NCBI RefSeq assembly: GCF_042738955.1
Contig: NZ_JBHYHC010000051.1
Coordinates: 1-64,000 of the forward strand
DNA length: 64,000 nt
Source: Umezawaea sp042738955
Lineage (GTDB): Bacteria; Actinomycetota; Actinomycetes; Mycobacteriales; Pseudonocardiaceae
Direction: 5' to 3'
The first letter of the stretch is position 1; each line of letters begins with the position of its first letter. The position numbers and the translations under genes were made by a program. A model generated the notes under the pieces. The model saw only the letters and a program-made list of their open reading frames with translations, ran no database searches and was not told where the DNA came from. Shown piece after piece: positions 60,083-64,000 of this stretch.

Positions 60083-63000
60083 TTGCGCGCTCGATCCAGT
60101 CCTTGGCGTACCAGAACCATCGCGCTCGGCGTGGTGGCGGTGCTGGTCGCCTCAGGTCAGCAGGCGGTGGCCGCACCCGCCGCCCACCGCGAACTCCCGG
60201 CCCTGCAAACGGAGAAGTCCGTCGCGACCTCTCCGGTGGCGCCTCGTGCGCTGCCCCCGGTCGACAAGCCCGTGACCACGGCGGCCGAGTCGTCGTGGCC
60301 TGCGGCCGCACGTGCCGAAGTGGCCCTGTCACCCGGTGGCGCCACCACGAACGCCAAGTCCGCCGCCGCGCCGACGCGCGCGGCGGGAACGCCGGTCTCG
60401 GTCGGCATCACCACGACCGACGCCCAGGCCAAGCGGGCGACGCCCGCCAAGGTCGAGGTCGAGGTGTTCGGCCAGGGCGCGACCAGGAACCTCGGCCTCA
60501 ACGGTGTCGTGTTCTCCTTGGCCGACAAGGGGACCAGCGCGAAGGCCCCGCTCAAGGTCGCCTTCGACTACAAGTCGTTCGCCTCCGCCTACGGCGGTGA
60601 CTACGGCACGCGGCTCCGCCTCGTGTCGCTGCCCTCGTGCGCGCTGACGACGCCGTCCAAGGCCGAGTGCCGCACCGCCACCCCGGTGGCGGCGACCAAG
60701 AACGACGTCGACGCCGGTGTCGTGTCCGGTGAGACGGCGTTCGCCGACCAGGCCCCGATGGCGTTCGCCGTGACGGCGGCCGCGGCGGGCAGCGCGGGCA
60801 GCTTCGCCGCCACGTCGCTCGCCCCGGCAGGTTCGTGGAGCGCGGGTGGTTCGTCGGGTGACTTCTCCTACGGCTACCCGATGAGGGTTCCGCCCGCCAT
60901 CGGCGGCGGCGCCCCCGCGCTCTCGCTGGGCTACTCCTCGCAGAGCCTCGACGGTCGCACCTCGTCGTCCAACAACCAGGCCTCCTGGGCCGGTGACGGC
61001 TGGGACCTCGCGCCGGGCGGGTTCATCGAACGGCAGTACAAGCCGTGCGGTCAGGACCTCGGCGGCAACAACGGCCAGACGAAGACCGGCGACCAGTGCT
61101 GGTCGACCGACAGCCTGTCGATCAACCTGGTCGGCGTCTCCGGCCAGCTGATCAAGGACCAGGCGACCGGCCGCTGGCGCGCGAAGAACGACGACGGCGC
61201 GCGCATCGAGCGCCTGACCGGCGCCCAGAACGGCGACGACGGCGGCGCGGACGACAAGGGCGAGTACTGGAAGGTCACCACGACCAACGGCACCCAGTAC
61301 TTCCTCGGCCGCAACCGCCTGCCGGGCTGGGCCTCGGGCAAGCCGGAGACCCAGTCGACCTGGACCACGCCCGTCTACGGCAACAACGACGGCGAACCCT
61401 GCAAGGCGGCCACGTTCGACGCGTCCTGGTGCAACCAGGCGTACCGGTGGAACCTCGACTCCTCCATCGACCCGCACGGCAACGTGACGACGTACTACTA
61501 CCAGCCCGAGTTCAACTTCTACGGCCGCAACCAGAGCGCGTCGAAGTTGACGAAGTACGTGCGCGGCGGCTACCTCCTCCGGGTCGAGTACGGCCTGCGG
61601 GACAGCGACTACTACGCCAAGCCGGGTGCGAAGGTCACGTTCGACACCGCCGAGCGCTGCCTGGCCACCCAGTCCTTCTCCTGCGACCCGGCGCTGCTGA
61701 ACACCGCCAACGCCAAGTCGTGGCCGGACGTCCCCGCGGACCAGATCTGCAAGGAGGGCGACCAGTGCTCGAACTTCACGCCGTCCTTCTTCACCCGCAA
61801 GCGCCTCACGAAGGTCACCACGGCGGTCGCCACCGCGACCGACTTCCAGCCGGTGGACTCGTGGTCGTTGACGCACGAGTTCCTCAACACCGGTGACGGC
61901 CTCGCGCCGTCGCTGAACCTGATGTCGGTCGCCCACACCGGACTCGTCGGCGGCTCGATCACGTTGCCTTCCACGGTGTTCGGCCACACGGCGATGCCGA
62001 ACCGCGTGGACAGCAGCAGCGACGACAAGTCGCCCATCACCCGGTACCGCCTGACCTCGATCCTCGGTGAGGGTGGCGGCAGCACGACGATCGGCTACAG
62101 CCCCGCCGACTGCGTCGCCGGATCGCGGATGCCCGCGTCGCCGGAGACCAACACCTACCGCTGCTACCCGACGTGGTGGGCGCCGGAGGGCGCGCTGGAG
62201 CCGTCGCTCGACTGGTTCCACAAGTACGTGGTCACCCTGGTGGTCGACGACGATCGCACCGGCGCGTCGAGCGTGCTGCGGACCCGGTACGAGTACCTCG
62301 ACCACGACCGCAACCCCGGTGGTGCCGCCTGGCACTACGACGAGAACGAGTTCGGCGACCAGAACCGCCGCACCTGGTCGCAGTGGCGCGGTTACGGCGT
62401 GGTCCGGACCGTGAAGGGCGAGGCGGGCAGCGTCCAGTCGATCACCGAGTCGCAGTACCTGCGCGGCATGGACGGCGACAAGCTGCCCTCGGGCACGCGG
62501 TCCGTCCAGGTGCCGAACGCCGAGGGCGGACCGGTCGCGGACGTCCAGCGCTTGCAGGGCTTCGTGCGGGAGACCCGCCAGTACAACGGCAGCCAGCTCG
62601 TCTCGGCGTCCCTGAACGACCCGTGGGTCTCCGCGCCCACGGCCACCGACGCGGCGGGCAAGCAGGCGCTGCTGTCCGGCTCGAAGGCCGTCCGCGGCCG
62701 CACGTTGCTGGAGGACGGGACCTGGCGCCGCACGCAGGTCAACAAGGAGTTCAACTCCGAGGGCATCGTCACCCGCACCGAGGACCTCGGCGACCTCGCG
62801 GTGAACGACGACCAGAGCTGCACGCGGACGGACTTCGCCCGCAACGAGACGACGTGGATGCTGTCGTTCGCCTCGCAGGTGCAGACGGTCAAGGGCGCCT
62901 GCGACGTGGTGGCGTCCCCGGCGACCATCCTCACCTCGGCGCGGTCGTACTACGACAACCAGGCGCTGGGCGTCGCGCCGACCCGCGGTGACATCACCAA

Positions 63001-64000
63001 GGCCGAGGCGCTCGACAAGTGGGACGGCGCGGGGCAGAAGTGGGTCACCGCGTCGACGTCGGTCTACGACTCCGTCGGCCGCCCGCTGGAGGTGGTCGAC
63101 GCCACCGGGCAGAAGACCACCACCGCCTACACCCCCGCGTTCGGCCCGCTCACCGGCCTCTCCAGCAAGAACGCGCTGGGCCACGAGACGAAGGGCGAGC
63201 TGAACCCCGCGTGGGGCGCGACGGTCAAGTCGATCGACGCCAACAACCGGGTCGGCGAACTGAGGTACGACGCGCTCGGCCGGGTGGTCGAGGCGTGGAG
63301 CCCCGGCCACGACCGGACCGCCACGGGCGTCAAGGCGGACGCGACGTTCGAGTACCAGTACTTCAGCGACAAGCCCAACGTCGTGATCTCCAAGCAGTTG
63401 CAGGACAACAACAACACGTACCTGACCGCCTACACGCTCTACGACGGTCTGATGCGCGAGCGGCAGACGCAGGCGCCCGCCCCCAACGGCGGACGCCAGA
63501 TCTCCGACACGTTCTACGACTCGCGCGGCTTGGCGGCCAAGCAGAACGCCGTCTACTGGAACGACCAGGCGCCGAACGGCGTGCTGTCGGGTGTGCTGGA
63601 CGTCTCGGTGCCCAACCAGACCATCACCACGTTCGACCACCTGGAACGACCCACCGCGGCGATCTACCGCAAGTTCAACGTCGAGCAGTGGCGCACGTCG
63701 ACCGGCTACGGCGGTGACCGGGTGCACTCCACCCCGCCTCCGGGCAGCCCCGCCACGACGCTGATCAACGACGCCCACGGCCGCACGCTGGAGAAGCGCC
63801 AGTACACCGCGGGGCTCGGCAGTCCCTTCGACACCACCAAGTACGCCTACAACGCGGCCGGTCTCCTCTCGTCGGTGACCGACCCGGTCGGCAACACCTG
63901 GACCTACCAGTACGACCTGCGCGGCCGGGCGATCTCGTCGGACGACCCCGACGCCGGCCACAGCTCCAAGGCCTACAACGACGCGGGCCAACTGCTGAGC
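60083..64000 (+). CDS. secreted Rhs/YD-repeat protein, runs off window end
   Basis: At least 1306 residues, open to the last base. TTG at 60083 is supported by AAGGAG seven bases upstream and gives an export signal (TIALGVVAVLVASGQQAVAA). A SpvB-like beginning (FSYGYPMRVPPAIGGGAPAL, then SYSSQSLDG-type LGYSSQSLDGRTSSSNNQA) is followed by many YD repeats, such as YDSVGRPLEVVDATGQKTTT, ELRYDALGRVVEAWSPGHD and YNAAGLLSSVTDPVGNTWTY. Such proteins build a shell around a C-terminal toxin, with an immunity gene after it; both would lie beyond 64000. Confidence 0.85.
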   Translation, partial: MRARSSPWRTRTIALGVVAVLVASGQQAVAAPAAHRELPALQTEKSVATSPVAPRALPPVDKPVTTAAESSWPAAARAEVALSPGGATTNAKSAAAPTRAAGTPVSVGITTTDAQAKRATPAKVEVEVFGQGATRNLGLNGVVFSLADKGTSAKAPLKVAFDYKSFASAYGGDYGTRLRLVSLPSCALTTPSKAECRTATPVAATKNDVDAGVVSGETAFADQAPMAFAVTAAAAGSAGSFAATSLAPAGSWSAGGSSGDFSYGYPMRVPPAIGGGAPALSLGYSSQSLDGRTSSSNNQASWAGDGWDLAPGGFIERQYKPCGQDLGGNNGQTKTGDQCWSTDSLSINLVGVSGQLIKDQATGRWRAKNDDGARIERLTGAQNGDDGGADDKGEYWKVTTTNGTQYFLGRNRLPGWASGKPETQSTWTTPVYGNNDGEPCKAATFDASWCNQAYRWNLDSSIDPHGNVTTYYYQPEFNFYGRNQSASKLTKYVRGGYLLRVEYGLRDSDYYAKPGAKVTFDTAERCLATQSFSCDPALLNTANAKSWPDVPADQICKEGDQCSNFTPSFFTRKRLTKVTTAVATATDFQPVDSWSLTHEFLNTGDGLAPSLNLMSVAHTGLVGGSITLPSTVFGHTAMPNRVDSSSDDKSPITRYRLTSILGEGGGSTTIGYSPADCVAGSRMPASPETNTYRCYPTWWAPEGALEPSLDWFHKYVVTLVVDDDRTGASSVLRTRYEYLDHDRNPGGAAWHYDENEFGDQNRRTWSQWRGYGVVRTVKGEAGSVQSITESQYLRGMDGDKLPSGTRSVQVPNAEGGPVADVQRLQGFVRETRQYNGSQLVSASLNDPWVSAPTATDAAGKQALLSGSKAVRGRTLLEDGTWRRTQVNKEFNSEGIVTRTEDLGDLAVNDDQSCTRTDFARNETTWMLSFASQVQTVKGACDVVASPATILTSARSYYDNQALGVAPTRGDITKAEALDKWDGAGQKWVTASTSVYDSVGRPLEVVDATGQKTTTAYTPAFGPLTGLSSKNALGHETKGELNPAWGATVKSIDANNRVGELRYDALGRVVEAWSPGHDRTATGVKADATFEYQYFSDKPNVVISKQLQDNNNTYLTAYTLYDGLMRERQTQAPAPNGGRQISDTFYDSRGLAAKQNAVYWNDQAPNGVLSGVLDVSVPNQTITTFDHLERPTAAIYRKFNVEQWRTSTGYGGDRVHSTPPPGSPATTLINDAHGRTLEKRQYTAGLGSPFDTTKYAYNAAGLLSSVTDPVGNTWTYQYDLRGRAISSDDPDAGHSSKAYNDAGQLLS

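Noticed and set aside
60329..63991. A 1220-codon open frame on the reverse strand inside the Rhs gene
   Set aside because: It is a shadow produced by high G/C third positions; the forward frame from 60083 has a signal peptide, YD repeats and a ribosome site.

Overview
The window is high-GC DNA from an actinobacterium, most likely a Pseudonocardiales member of the Saccharothrix/Lentzea type. The reasons are the strong G/C third-position bias, frequent GTG starts, 4-nt GTGA/ATGA couplings, an actinobacterial SAM-IV riboswitch, a PriA-type HisA, BsaP next to BioB, F420/LLM enzymes, a mycothiol-type maleylpyruvate-isomerase-fold protein, chitosanases and Rhs/LamG secreted giants. Genus-level placement is inference. 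Two stretches (15526-15668 with ten Ns, and about 38827-38926) are G/C-homopolymer assembly artefacts that truncate neighbouring genes.

Layout. 1-2.5 kb: a 29-bp tandem repeat, an ECF-like sigma factor, a TetR regulator with a palindromic operator, and a secreted M28 aminopeptidase. 2.7-7.3 kb: a K+/H+-type antiporter, a SAM-IV riboswitch in front of a class V aminotransferase, then lspA-rluA. 7.2-10.2 kb: an AsnC-like/Pro-rich protein and a shortened DnaE-like protein whose polymerase active site is degraded. 10.3-15.5 kb: a P450 overlapping bioA, then bioD, bioB, bsaP and a DUF2567 membrane protein. 15.7-19 kb: LLM oxidoreductase/HxlR pair and two tandem GH46 chitosanases. 19.2-22.5 kb: MFS transporter coupled to a D-glutamate-cyclase-like protein, followed by a 1.3-kb non-coding region holding a phased array of 13 copies of a 15-bp palindrome. 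22.5-27.4 kb: LON-domain protein, NrtR-like regulator and the nadABC operon. 27.4-31.5 kb: a small catabolic regulon (nitrilase, GntR, MFS, DUF2848) sharing one operator. 31.5-35.5 kb: peptide-type binding lipoprotein, a second class V aminotransferase and a secreted M14 carboxypeptidase. 35.7-38.8 kb: hisDCB and a small membrane protein.

38.9-47.6 kb is the most notable region: a reverse-strand cluster resembling the arginine-to-azomycin (2-nitroimidazole) pathway. It has a RohP-type PLP arginine oxidase, a DHDPS-fold retro-aldolase candidate, a heme-oxygenase-like diiron N-oxygenase candidate, a Rieske ferredoxin, a PIN-like protein of unknown function, an NCS1 permease, two odd one-cysteine DsbA-like paralogues at either end, an MBL-fold protein and a DMT exporter with its own TetR. 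48-53 kb: NUDIX, a mycothiol-type enzyme, KptA, a secreted lectin, and SoxR divergent from a split transketolase. 53.4-54.9 kb: hisH and priA, cut off from hisDCB by this whole accessory segment. 55-56.2 kb: a self-regulating HTH-Clp_N protein and an F420-type oxidoreductase. 56.5-64 kb: a giant secreted LamG protein and an Rhs/YD-repeat protein running off the window end.
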